Assembly (NCBI GenBank): GCA_003553305.1
Contig: PWEB01000267.1
Coordinates: forward strand, 1 to 18,537
Length of the DNA stretch: 18,537 nt
Reading direction: 5' to 3'
DNA from: Syntrophomonadaceae bacterium
GTDB lineage: Bacteria > Bacillota > Dethiobacteria > DTU022
Positions within the stretch are counted from its first letter, which is position 1, and each line of letters starts with the position of its first letter. Shown here in pieces: positions 8,252 to 14,835 of the stretch. The translations under genes and the position numbers were made by a program. The notes under the pieces are model-generated. The model made no database searches. It was not told the origin of the DNA and saw nothing but the letters and a program-made list of their open reading frames with translations.

Positions 8252-8569
8252 CTAGATCTGCATTCTAGATATTTCCTGATAAGCATCAAGCACCTTATTT
8301 ACAACCTGCCCGGTAAGCTGCAGGCTTAATCTGGCTTCCTCCGTTTTAATCATAACCTGATGAATATTTTCAATGTCTCCGGTTAGCATTTGCCCTGCTG
8401 CTAGATCTGCGTCAAGCTGCAGTTGATTAACTCCACCCAGTACTTCATTGAGGGTATCAGCAAAGTTTTTCTGACCCTTTACATCTTCATTATCTTTATC
8501 ATTATTGGGTTTCAGGGCATGATTACGATCAATAAAAGGAGCTGCATTTGTTCCAATATTATCTATCAC
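8252..8569 (-). CDS. fliE: Flagellar hook-basal body protein FliE
   Basis: 105 residues, the family size. FliE joins the MS ring and export gate to the proximal rod. The C-terminal half is diagnostic: GDIENIHQVMIKTEEARLSL followed by a helix with VVNKVLDAYQEISRMQI. Start is GTG at 8569 with AAAGGGGG eight bases upstream; no nearby ATG competes. It lies 14 bases after flgC and 26 before fliF, the standard flgB-flgC-fliE-fliF order. Confidence 0.93.
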   Translation of the reverse strand: MIDNIGTNAAPFIDRNHALKPNNDKDNEDVKGQKNFADTLNEVLGGVNQLQLDADLAAGQMLTGDIENIHQVMIKTEEARLSLQLTGQVVNKVLDAYQEISRMQI

Positions 8570-8583
8570 TAAAATGTCCCCCT

Positions 8584-9051
8584 TTAACGTCCAATTTCCA
8601 ATGCTTTCGTATAAAGACTTTTAGCAGTTTGCACTGCAGTAGCATTCGCTTCATAGGACCGATGAGCTGTAATCATATCAGTCATTTCTTTGGCCAGCTC
8701 AACATTGGGATAAAGCACATACCCATCCTCCTGGGCATCCGGATGTTCTGGATCATAAACCATCATCGGATCCTCATCATCAGCAAAGATGCGATCCAGC
8801 CGGACTCCCTGTCCCTGAACTGATTCAGGTACAGCCTGGCTGGGCACAAATGGCTCATGAATCATCCGCCTGCTGCGCTCCTGAGCATTGGCTAAATCCT
8901 CGGAAAATGCAGCAGTGCGACGCTGGTATGGCCCGCCCTCTTCGGTTCTGGTTGTATTCATGTTTGCTATATTGCCGGCAATTAAATCAAGCCGCGTTTT
9001 TTCTGCAGTTAATGCAGACCCGGATATGCGAAATTCAGGAAACATACTCAA
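8584..9051 (-). CDS. flgC: Flagellar basal-body rod protein FlgC
   Basis: 155 residues. FlgC is a proximal rod subunit exported by the flagellar type III system. Seen are the N-terminal rod motif SALTAEKTRLDLIAGNIANMNTT and the conserved C-terminal segment YPNVELAKEMTDMITAHRSYEANATAVQTAKSLY, both polymerisation helices. Start taken as TTG at 9051, because GGGAGG is eight bases before it; the in-frame ATG at 9045 would have 14-base spacing, and a choice of that ATG would remove only two residues. The gene begins just after the flgB stop. Confidence 0.94.
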   Translation of the reverse strand: MSMFPEFRISGSALTAEKTRLDLIAGNIANMNTTRTEEGGPYQRRTAAFSEDLANAQERSRRMIHEPFVPSQAVPESVQGQGVRLDRIFADDEDPMMVYDPEHPDAQEDGYVLYPNVELAKEMTDMITAHRSYEANATAVQTAKSLYTKALEIGR

Positions 9052-9053
9052 AT

Positions 9054-9458
9054 TTAACGCCTCCCTTCATTAATTACAAAGCGCCAGTTATCAAACCTGG
9101 TATTTAACTGTTGCGTATATGCATTATAGCGAAGCTGATTACTGACCATGTTAAGCATCTCACGCTCTAGATCAACATTATTTCCATCTATGCGCCGGGT
9201 CGTAGTAGTATCCTTTTTAATCTTTGGTTCTACATCACCCGGGCTCTTTTGGGGGAAATGCTTTTCATGAGTCCGGGCCAGGGGTGAATTAAGCTCTGAC
9301 CTGGCTTTTGCCAACTGGTTTTCAAAAGAGACATCGCTTCGCTCAAAACCAGGGGTGTTTAAATTAGCCAGATTATTTGCAGTCACCTGCTGCCTCATGG
9401 AAGCTGCATCCAGTCCTTTTAGAATCTCGGATGTTGTATGATCACGAAAAATAGACAT
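9054..9458 (-). CDS. flgB: Flagellar basal-body rod protein FlgB
   Basis: 134 residues. FlgB is the proximal rod protein and the first gene of the early operon. Motifs: QQVTANNLANLNTPGFERSDV (rod signature, about residues 23-43) and the C-terminal ERGMLN-like region LEREMLNMVSNQLRYNAYTQ. The ATG at 9458 has AGGAGG eight bases upstream. It is the first coding sequence after the riboswitch and terminator at 9484-9634, so expression of the entire operon should depend on read-through of that terminator. Confidence 0.95.
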   Translation of the reverse strand: MSIFRDHTTSEILKGLDAASMRQQVTANNLANLNTPGFERSDVSFENQLAKARSELNSPLARTHEKHFPQKSPGDVEPKIKKDTTTTRRIDGNNVDLEREMLNMVSNQLRYNAYTQQLNTRFDNWRFVINEGRR

Positions 9459-9483
9459 TTCCCTGTCCTCCTAATCGAACAAT

Positions 9484-9516
9484 ATAAAAAAGAGGCTGCC
9501 AACTTGGCTGCCTCTC
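9484..9516 (-). terminator. Riboswitch-controlled intrinsic terminator before flgB
   Basis: The mRNA reads AGAGGCAGCC, loop AAGTT, GGCAGCCTCT, then TTTTTT (9491-9486). The stem pairs throughout except one central A-A mismatch, because both arms contain the same seven bases GGCAGCC (plus-strand 9506-9512 and 9494-9500). It ends about 25 bases before the flgB ATG. The aptamer 3' strand GGCTGCC (9564-9558) is the exact complement of each arm, which is the expected design of an antiterminator partner. Confidence 0.88.
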
Positions 9517-9554
9517 TATAACAATTTAGGGTTACCCCTGATAACTTATTATAG
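9516..9554 (-). other. Bridging hairpin between aptamer and terminator
   Basis: The mRNA segment CTATAATAA (9554-9546) can pair with TTGTTATAG (9524-9516), with one G-U pair, and inside it AGGG-GTAA-CCCT (9539-9528) forms a small stem with a GNRA-type loop. It fills exactly the space between the aptamer closing stem and the terminator stem. By folding, it would bring the aptamer 3' strand next to the terminator 5' arm. Role is inference. Confidence 0.5.
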
Positions 9555-9634
9555 ACTGGCAGCCTGGCGATCCAAAACCACTGGACCCAAGACTTTGCGC
9601 CCTCACATCGCTATGAGTTTGCCTTTAACAGTCT
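9553..9634 (-). promoter_or_regulatory. Cyclic-di-GMP-I (GEMM-I) riboswitch aptamer
   Basis: The transcript carries the GEMM-I core: AAAGGCAAAC, a P1b-like stem CTCATA/TGTGAG capped by a GCGA (GNRA) tetraloop, GGGCGCAAAGTC, a second stem CTTGG/CCAGG enclosing a hairpin with GTCC/GGAT, then CAGGCTGCCAG. AGACTG (9634-9629) and CAGTCT (9558-9553) close the structure. The GNRA loop and the GCAAAG segment are hallmarks of the class. Aligned by eye with the Vibrio Vc2 aptamer, the ligand-contacting base corresponding to G20 is G, favouring cyclic-di-GMP over the cyclic-AMP-GMP variant. A riboswitch of the same class precedes flgB in Clostridioides difficile, where ligand binding causes termination. 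Confidence 0.93.
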
Positions 9635-9677
9635 TTATAGTCTTACCTTTAGCCATAAACTCTATACATGCTTTACT

Positions 9678-9707
9678 ATTATAGCAGAGAAGATAATCAA
9701 TGGTCAA
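9678..9707 (-). promoter_or_regulatory. Sigma-A-type promoter of the riboswitch-flgB operon
   Basis: On the minus strand TTGACC (9707-9702) and a consensus TATAAT (9683-9678) are separated by 18 bases. The predicted start near 9671 lies about 37 bases before the aptamer. No sigma-D (TAAA-N15-GCCGATAA) pattern is seen, so the early operon is probably read by the housekeeping polymerase. Confidence 0.82.
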
Positions 9708-9719
9708 GTAGCTTTTTAA

Positions 9720-9966
9720 TAAATCTTCTCATTAATTATAAATATCTTAACAAGTTTGTAAGTAGAATTCTTCGCTGTTAAATTAGCAGTTCCTGCTTTT
9801 TGACAAAGTTTTTTTAAAAACTTTATATGTTAGCAAAGAAATGCCTTATATTGAGGGCATAGTAACGGTAAATCCTTGTTTAATAGGTTTAATGAAAGGG
9901 TCTCATATTAAAGATAGTTATTTGAAGATAGTTATTACAAGAAAATATATGATGGCCGAATATTAT
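9720..9966. other. AT-rich gap between the FlgN-like gene and the flgB promoter
   Basis: About 250 bases with no convincing minus-strand gene. It holds a 9-base inverted repeat AAAGTTTTT/AAAAACTTT (9805-9824), a small AGCAG/CTGCT hairpin (9785-9797), and a 12-base direct repeat AAGATAGTTATT (9911-9922 and 9925-9936). No clear terminator for the upstream flgM-fliW transcript was found. On the plus strand there is a TTGACA-17-TTATAT arrangement and a 49-codon open frame (9841-9990) without a ribosome binding site; see findings. Confidence 0.5.
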
Positions 9967-10365
9967 TTAGCAATTTTTTTTCAAAAATAATTCCTGACCG
10001 GCATCTTTTGGGCGGATGCTCTGGTAGGCATTTAAGGTTTTGCGGCCTATCCCAAGATTTTGAATAACCAGGCCCATTTTATGAGCGGATTCTTCGAGGA
10101 ATTGCTGATTACTTTCTCGTTTGATCCTGGCTTCTTTTAACAATTGAACTAATTGATCTGATTGTTCAATAGTTATATTATTTTTAAGCGGTAAAAGTGC
10201 ATCCAGTTCTTCTAACAGCTTTTGAATTTTTTCTCCTGCCTTATGTAATTTTTGATCGTCTATTTCATCAATAGCAGCGCATTCTTCGTCCAGCACAAGT
10301 TTCAATGCAGATAACAGTTCTAAAGAACGATCAAAATCTTTGTTTTGGGTGGAAATATTACTCAC
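9967..10365 (-). CDS. Small helical FlgN-like protein after fliW
   Basis: About 132 residues if started at GTG 10365. The protein is nearly all alpha-helical: LLSALKLVLDEECAAIDEID, a heptad-like stretch KIQKLLEELDALLPL, then QLVQLLKEARIKRESNQQFLEESAHKM and a C-terminal IGRKTLNAYQSIRP. The E-rich first helix, the N-x-x-x-L turn and the late Tyr resemble FlgN-type export chaperones, but I do not recognise a firm family. It follows fliW directly, where many Firmicutes have csrA. Start is uncertain: TTG at 10392 overlaps fliW without a binding site, GTG at 10365 has only AAGTGAG before it, and the best binding site (GAGGTGA, 10368-10362) points to an ATT at 10356. Confidence 0.6.
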   Translation of the reverse strand: MSNISTQNKDFDRSLELLSALKLVLDEECAAIDEIDDQKLHKAGEKIQKLLEELDALLPLKNNITIEQSDQLVQLLKEARIKRESNQQFLEESAHKMGLVIQNLGIGRKTLNAYQSIRPKDAGQELFLKKNC

Positions 10366-10372
10366 CTCACTT

Positions 10373-10804
10373 TTAATTCTCGGGACCGGCAACTGTATCC
10401 AGCGGCACCCTCATGTCATCGCATCTATAGGGCACAATCAATTGCTTACCGCGTTTTTGGGCTACATTGATCATTATAGGAGCAGCAAGATTTGTGTAAA
10501 GTTGTTTTTCATCAACTGTTACAGTGGTGAATACAACCAGATCCTGTTCCTTCTTAAGCATTAAATCCCGACGATCATTCCTCTGTAAATCAACACTGTA
10601 CCGGGGAAAGAAAGGCAGGGGATCTACCAGGATCATACCGATTGAGGGATCTTCAGAAGCAATGAGCATGGCAAAAAGCCTGTTGCCGGGAACCGGTTCA
10701 ATTAAAAAACGCCTGTAAAGCTCAAGACCCGGAATACCGCGGGGAAATACGAACTCAACAATTTTGCGTTGACTGGTTTCTACGGCAGTTTGTTCTGCTG
10801 ACAT
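10373..10804 (-). CDS. fliW: Flagellar assembly factor FliW
   Basis: 143 residues from the ATG at 10804, chosen because AGGAGG lies six bases before it; longer starts would enter flgL. FliW binds flagellin and, in Bacillus, frees it to antagonise the translational repressor CsrA. Family marks: FVFPRGIPGLELYRRFLI near residue 17, SEDPSIGMILVDPLPFFPRY, the VFTTVTVDE strand and the NLAAPIMINVAQKRGKQLIV segment. It lies 25 bases after flgL, as in B. subtilis. Unlike that genome, no csrA-like frame (an MLVLTRK start) is seen after it. Confidence 0.94.
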   Translation of the reverse strand: MSAEQTAVETSQRKIVEFVFPRGIPGLELYRRFLIEPVPGNRLFAMLIASEDPSIGMILVDPLPFFPRYSVDLQRNDRRDLMLKKEQDLVVFTTVTVDEKQLYTNLAAPIMINVAQKRGKQLIVPYRCDDMRVPLDTVAGPEN

Positions 10805-10829
10805 TACAAACCTCCTATTCTTGAAGCGA

Positions 10830-12467
10830 TTAACCCATGTAATCAACCAGGGTGGGCTGAAGCATCCTTTGCGCAGTAGCAAGTGCAGCCCGGTAAGCAT
10901 TTTCCTGCATAGTAAAATCGGTAATTACTTCAGCTAAATCAATATCTTCAATTTCTGAACGAACTTCTCGTAAAAACAGGTTTTCACTATGAAGTGTATC
11001 GTACATTGCTTCCACTCGATTTGAACGAGCCCCAACCTGGGCTAATTGTTCCAGGAGATGATTAACCGAAGCATCCATCTTTTCCAGGGCTTTATCTCCA
11101 AGAGCTTCCCGGTCATCATCCATCAGGGCATTGTATACTTCAAAAACAGCATCAAAAATTTGCTCGTTCTCACCAAAAGCTTTTTTTCCGCTTAAGTTCA
11201 TAATTACTTGCTGATGTGGACTAATTTCCTGAATACGGTCTTTGTCGTCTCCATAATAAACCGGAAATCCGGCACTATCGTATGAAAAGGTTGAGGCAGG
11301 TTGATCGTCCTGATCTTCAAAGGTGCCGTAATGCAGGCTGAGCTTGCCATCATAAACTGCTCCTTTTTCCGGAGAACGCTCGAAAGTATCAAGGCTGTGA
11401 TAATGAAGTTCAACCTCTTGATCGTTTAATACCCCTTCGCTAAAAACATAAATATTCTCCGAATTACCGCCCCTGTGCTCACCGCTCAGGGTTATTTGAT
11501 CATAAGTCTCACCATCTGTTCTGGACGGCTCTTTATTGTATATAGCGCGGTCGCCAACCGTTAAATTGGAAACATCAGAAGGATCAAGTTCATCAAGACC
11601 TGATATATCTACGTCAAAATTGCCGATAGAGACTGTTTGCTCCTCATCCCCGCCATACACAAGCTCAAATGTGCCCTCTTTATTTTCATAATCCCCGTTA
11701 AGGTCATACTGATGTGATGAATACCTGTATTCGACCACTCCACTGTCAGCGTCAACCCCGGTAACTTCCAGAAATACTGATGAACTAAATTCTGAATCGG
11801 GATCGGGATCAACATCAGCATTAGTATCTTTGCCAAAAATCGACTGGGCAGCACCCTGCAAGTATTGCTGGCTAGCTTCTATCCGGGCATCCAGATCTTC
11901 AGCTGATTCAATTGAAGTTTGTTCGAGTTGATAGTCCCCGTTTTGCATCCCTTCAGCAATAACCTGATGGTCTTCATCGTTCAGAATACCGCTATCTTCA
12001 TGGACCACGATATTGTAAGTGTTTTCCCGTATATATGGTGCTTTTAATGTCTGATTTCCGCCAAAGTGGTATAACCCGTTTGACTCGGTATTAGCAACCC
12101 CTACTAAATGATCAATAAACTCCAAAACCTCGGGAGCTATAGCACGACGGTCTTCAGCAGTGAGGCTATCATTAGCTCCGTATATAGCAAGTTCACGTAT
12201 TCTCTGCATAACATCAAGACCATTCCTTAAACTGCCTTCTGTATTATCCAGCCAACCACGGGACTGGTTCATGTTAAGCCGAAATTGTTCGTTACGGTCA
12301 ATAGAGGCTGAATAACCCATTACCCGTCCTACCCCGACCGGGTTATGAGAGGGCTTTGTAAACTTCTTGCCTGTTGACATCTGATGACCATAAAATTCGA
12401 GCTTTTTCAAATTATTTTGCAAGTTTTTGTTTATATTCTGAGAAACCATACTGTGGGTTATCCTCAT
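10830..12467 (-). CDS. flgL: Flagellar hook-associated protein 3 FlgL, enlarged
   Basis: 545 residues from the ATG at 12467 (AGGAGG seven bases upstream; an in-frame GTG directly before it is less likely). FlgL is the second junction protein between hook and filament. The N-terminal flagellin-like helices (MRITHSMVSQNINKNLQNN, then MSTGKKFTKPSHNPVG) and C-terminal helices (YRAALATAQRMLQPTLVDY) are typical. The middle, about 140-415, is far larger than in B. subtilis FlgL (298 in total). It is beta-rich and acidic, with DTNADVDPDPDSEF near 214-227, and should face outward as extra D2-type domains. It lies 11 bases after flgK. Confidence 0.93.
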   Translation of the reverse strand: MRITHSMVSQNINKNLQNNLKKLEFYGHQMSTGKKFTKPSHNPVGVGRVMGYSASIDRNEQFRLNMNQSRGWLDNTEGSLRNGLDVMQRIRELAIYGANDSLTAEDRRAIAPEVLEFIDHLVGVANTESNGLYHFGGNQTLKAPYIRENTYNIVVHEDSGILNDEDHQVIAEGMQNGDYQLEQTSIESAEDLDARIEASQQYLQGAAQSIFGKDTNADVDPDPDSEFSSSVFLEVTGVDADSGVVEYRYSSHQYDLNGDYENKEGTFELVYGGDEEQTVSIGNFDVDISGLDELDPSDVSNLTVGDRAIYNKEPSRTDGETYDQITLSGEHRGGNSENIYVFSEGVLNDQEVELHYHSLDTFERSPEKGAVYDGKLSLHYGTFEDQDDQPASTFSYDSAGFPVYYGDDKDRIQEISPHQQVIMNLSGKKAFGENEQIFDAVFEVYNALMDDDREALGDKALEKMDASVNHLLEQLAQVGARSNRVEAMYDTLHSENLFLREVRSEIEDIDLAEVITDFTMQENAYRAALATAQRMLQPTLVDYMG

Positions 12468-12478
12468 CACGTAACCTC

Positions 12479-13876
12479 CTAGCGTCCCAGCTCGGTAAAG
12501 AGCGAGGTCAGCATTTCATCAACGGTACTCAGGTAACGAGCAGCAGCGTTCCAGGCATGCTGATATTCAGTCATTTTAAGCATTTCTTCATCCATATTAA
12601 CCCCGGATGCTGAGCTTTTCAGCTCTTCAAATTCATCCTTGGTTCGCCCGAAAGCTTCAGCCATCCGCTCACTTTCCTGGGCTTCGACGCCCATCGAAGT
12701 AATCAATCCCCTGTAATACTCTTCGATAGAAACGCTGTCCAGGCGCCCTTCCTCACGATAGTCGCGTAATTGGCCTATTTTTAAAGCTATTTCACCGTTT
12801 CCCGGTTCACCGGGTTCTGCTGAAGCAGCTATTTTTGAGGAGTCATCAAGAATATCCTGGGAAACCCTAAAATTAAGAGCAGCAGAGGTGGCATCTTCGG
12901 GAATCGTTTCAAAAAAATCAATACCGCCTTCTTGTTTATCCAGTCCAAACCCTTCACTGTGTAACCCATTGACTTCTTCAACAAGGGCTTCCACAACCTT
13001 GTCTAATTCTTCCTGGATATGAGGGAGATCCTTATTAACAGCGTCAGTAAGACCGGTTATTCTGCCAGCAGTTAAATTCAATGCTTTACCGCGGTGATTA
13101 ACCACTTCCACCCCTTCTTCTCCTGCAGTTTCAAGTTCCATATGGAAAGCCCTATCTTCCTGGACAATGAGCTGTCCACCTGCAAAAATATCTACTGCTC
13201 CACTACTTTTGCGATAAACCTGAATATCAATTAACTCAGATAATTCTTCAATGGCCAAATCCAGCTTATCAAGCATCTCATTCGAATCTTTATCCAGCGC
13301 ATCAACAAAACGGAGCTTATCGTTAAGCTCGCCAATTTCATCGATCACCCTGTTCGCCTCACCGACGCGCATATCAAGTTCATCCAGTTTGTCAAGTCGC
13401 ATATCTTCCAGACGTTCGTAAACATCTTCCACTGAAGCAGTCAGGCTAACAGCATTTTCGCGTAAACCTGAACGCACTGCGGCTTCTTCCGGGGACGAGC
13501 TTAATTCCTGCCAGGTATCGAAAAACTCTCCAAGAGACTTATTGATCCCATAATCATCGGGTTCCATAAAGATTGATTCAGCGCTTATACTAGTTTCCCT
13601 GCGCATATCCCAATATGCTTTGTAAGAACCACTATTGACTACCTGGGCTTGATAAAACTCATTGTACATTCTTTCCACATGTGAAACTCTGACTCCATCA
13701 CCGGGAGCCATATCAGCATTAGCAACAATAGGAGATTCAACTGAGACAAGGTTAGTTCTTTGACGGCTATAGCCCGGGGTATTAGCGTTAGCCACATTCT
13801 GGCCGCTCACTTCCATTCCCTTATGCTGTGCTCTAAGTGCCTTACGGCCGATTTCAAATGAACCGAATATAGTCAT
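12479..13876 (-). CDS. flgK: Flagellar hook-associated protein 1 FlgK
   Basis: 465 residues, slightly shorter than B. subtilis FlgK (about 507). FlgK is the first junction protein placed on the finished hook. The N-terminus carries the rod/hook signature SGQNVANANTPGYSRQRTNL (about 24-43); the C-terminus has SGVNMDEEMLKMTEYQHAWNAAARYL, the matching polymerisation helix. The middle is acidic and helical-beta as in the family. Start ATG with AAAGGAG upstream, 30 bases after flgN. FlgN upstream is its export chaperone. Confidence 0.96.
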   Translation of the reverse strand: MTIFGSFEIGRKALRAQHKGMEVSGQNVANANTPGYSRQRTNLVSVESPIVANADMAPGDGVRVSHVERMYNEFYQAQVVNSGSYKAYWDMRRETSISAESIFMEPDDYGINKSLGEFFDTWQELSSSPEEAAVRSGLRENAVSLTASVEDVYERLEDMRLDKLDELDMRVGEANRVIDEIGELNDKLRFVDALDKDSNEMLDKLDLAIEELSELIDIQVYRKSSGAVDIFAGGQLIVQEDRAFHMELETAGEEGVEVVNHRGKALNLTAGRITGLTDAVNKDLPHIQEELDKVVEALVEEVNGLHSEGFGLDKQEGGIDFFETIPEDATSAALNFRVSQDILDDSSKIAASAEPGEPGNGEIALKIGQLRDYREEGRLDSVSIEEYYRGLITSMGVEAQESERMAEAFGRTKDEFEELKSSASGVNMDEEMLKMTEYQHAWNAAARYLSTVDEMLTSLFTELGR

Positions 13877-13906
13877 TGCTTAATCTCCTTTGCATCAGTA
13901 GCCCGG

Positions 13907-14392
13907 TTAACAATTACGGTCAATATTTTTTGAAGGGCCTGCTTCTCCTTTATTTAACTGGCCTCTTTGGTTGTAATATGTCACTTTGGTGGCCAGCAAT
14001 CTATCCTGAAGTTCTCTTGAAAATCGGAGCCGTTCATCCAAAAGGTTACGGTTTACTTCATGAACAACCCGGATTTTTTTTAATGTTTCCTGAACAGTAG
14101 CCAGTTTTTCCAATAAGCCAGGCTGACTGCTTTTACCGATTTTTGTTTTAATGAAGCTTTGCATACTTCTATCCGTAGAAATGAGGGCTTTTCGTCTCTC
14201 TTCAAGGGTATTAATCTCCTGCTGAAGGTCAGAACGCTTCTGGTCCGCTTTCAGCAGAGCCTGGTAATCCCCCGCTATCAGTTGTTCCCGAAGCTGTTCT
14301 TCTGAGTCAAGTAGTTTCTTAAAAAGCCTGACTCCGTCGGTCATAATTTCCTCAAGCAGAATCAGCTTCTTCCTGTAAGAAGGCATGACCAT
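13907..14392 (-). CDS. flgN: FlgN-type export chaperone for FlgK/FlgL
   Basis: 161 residues, almost entirely helical and charged. The pattern of the FlgN family is present: an opening helix LILLEEIMTDGVRLFKKLLDSEEQLREQLI, a K-x-x-DLQQEINTLEERRKAL coiled coil, and a third helix ending NRNLLDERLRFSRELQDRLL. FlgN binds the C-terminal ends of FlgK and FlgL and delivers them to the export gate. Position between flgM and flgK is the normal one and weighs strongly in the call. Start ATG at 14392 with AGGAAGG six bases upstream; an in-frame ATG follows two codons later. Confidence 0.87.
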   Translation of the reverse strand: MVMPSYRKKLILLEEIMTDGVRLFKKLLDSEEQLREQLIAGDYQALLKADQKRSDLQQEINTLEERRKALISTDRSMQSFIKTKIGKSSQPGLLEKLATVQETLKKIRVVHEVNRNLLDERLRFSRELQDRLLATKVTYYNQRGQLNKGEAGPSKNIDRNC

Positions 14393-14417
14393 GACTGGCC
14401 TTCCTTTCTGTTAAAAA

Positions 14418-14705
14418 CTAGATTTTGCCCATAAACTTCAACATTGCTTCCGCAAGCTTTTCACTATCGACATGATAGCTGCCCTGCTCAATCTTCTCAG
14501 AGAGGCTTTTCAGCTGGGCTGCCCGATCAGGGCCGGATTCTTCTTCAAGCCGCTCCATTTCCTGCTGCAAACCAGTAATTGACTTCGAAAGCTCTTTGCG
14601 GTCTTCTTCCTTAGACGTGGCCTTTTGGGAATTGCCTGAAGGTTTACCGGGCTCTTCGGTCAGAATACGATTGATTAGTTGCAGGTAATTCGAGCTTATT
14701 CTCAC
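14418..14705 (-). CDS. flgM: Anti-sigma-28 factor FlgM
   Basis: 95 residues with a GTG start at 14705, supported by AAGGGA a few bases upstream. FlgM holds sigma-D/FliA inactive until the hook is complete and it is exported. The C-terminal binding region is clear: LKSLSEKIEQGSYHVDSEKLAEAMLKFM (about 66-93), matching the family pattern of I-x-x-G-x-Y-x-V-D-x-x-x-(I/L)-A. The first 60 residues are polar, low in hydrophobics and probably disordered, as usual. Followed at 25 bases by flgN. A 130-base gap separates it from fapA, without a recognisable sigma-D promoter. Confidence 0.9.
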   Translation of the reverse strand: MRISSNYLQLINRILTEEPGKPSGNSQKATSKEEDRKELSKSITGLQQEMERLEEESGPDRAAQLKSLSEKIEQGSYHVDSEKLAEAMLKFMGKI

Positions 14706-14835
14706 CTTTGTTCCCTTCTTTCTTTAAAATATCAAATCTACATCTAATTCCTTATTTAAAATTAGCTATTTACTCTTTCATAACTAATGGTCGTCAGTTT
14801 GAAGAAATAGTTAAGGGGTAAACTGAAAAAAGGAG

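Noticed and set aside
9805..9824. AAAGTTTTT/AAAAACTTT inverted repeat as terminator of the flgM-fliW transcript
   Set aside because: The stem is all A-T except one pair and is not followed by a T tract on the minus strand.
9911..9936. 12-base direct repeat AAGATAGTTATT
   Set aside because: Only two copies in AT-rich DNA, with no further unit, spacer pattern or link to a neighbouring element; not a CRISPR or iteron array.
14706..14835. Search for a sigma-D promoter before flgM
   Set aside because: Some TAAA boxes occur, but none is followed at 14-16 bases by a GCCGATAA-like element, so no promoter is claimed.
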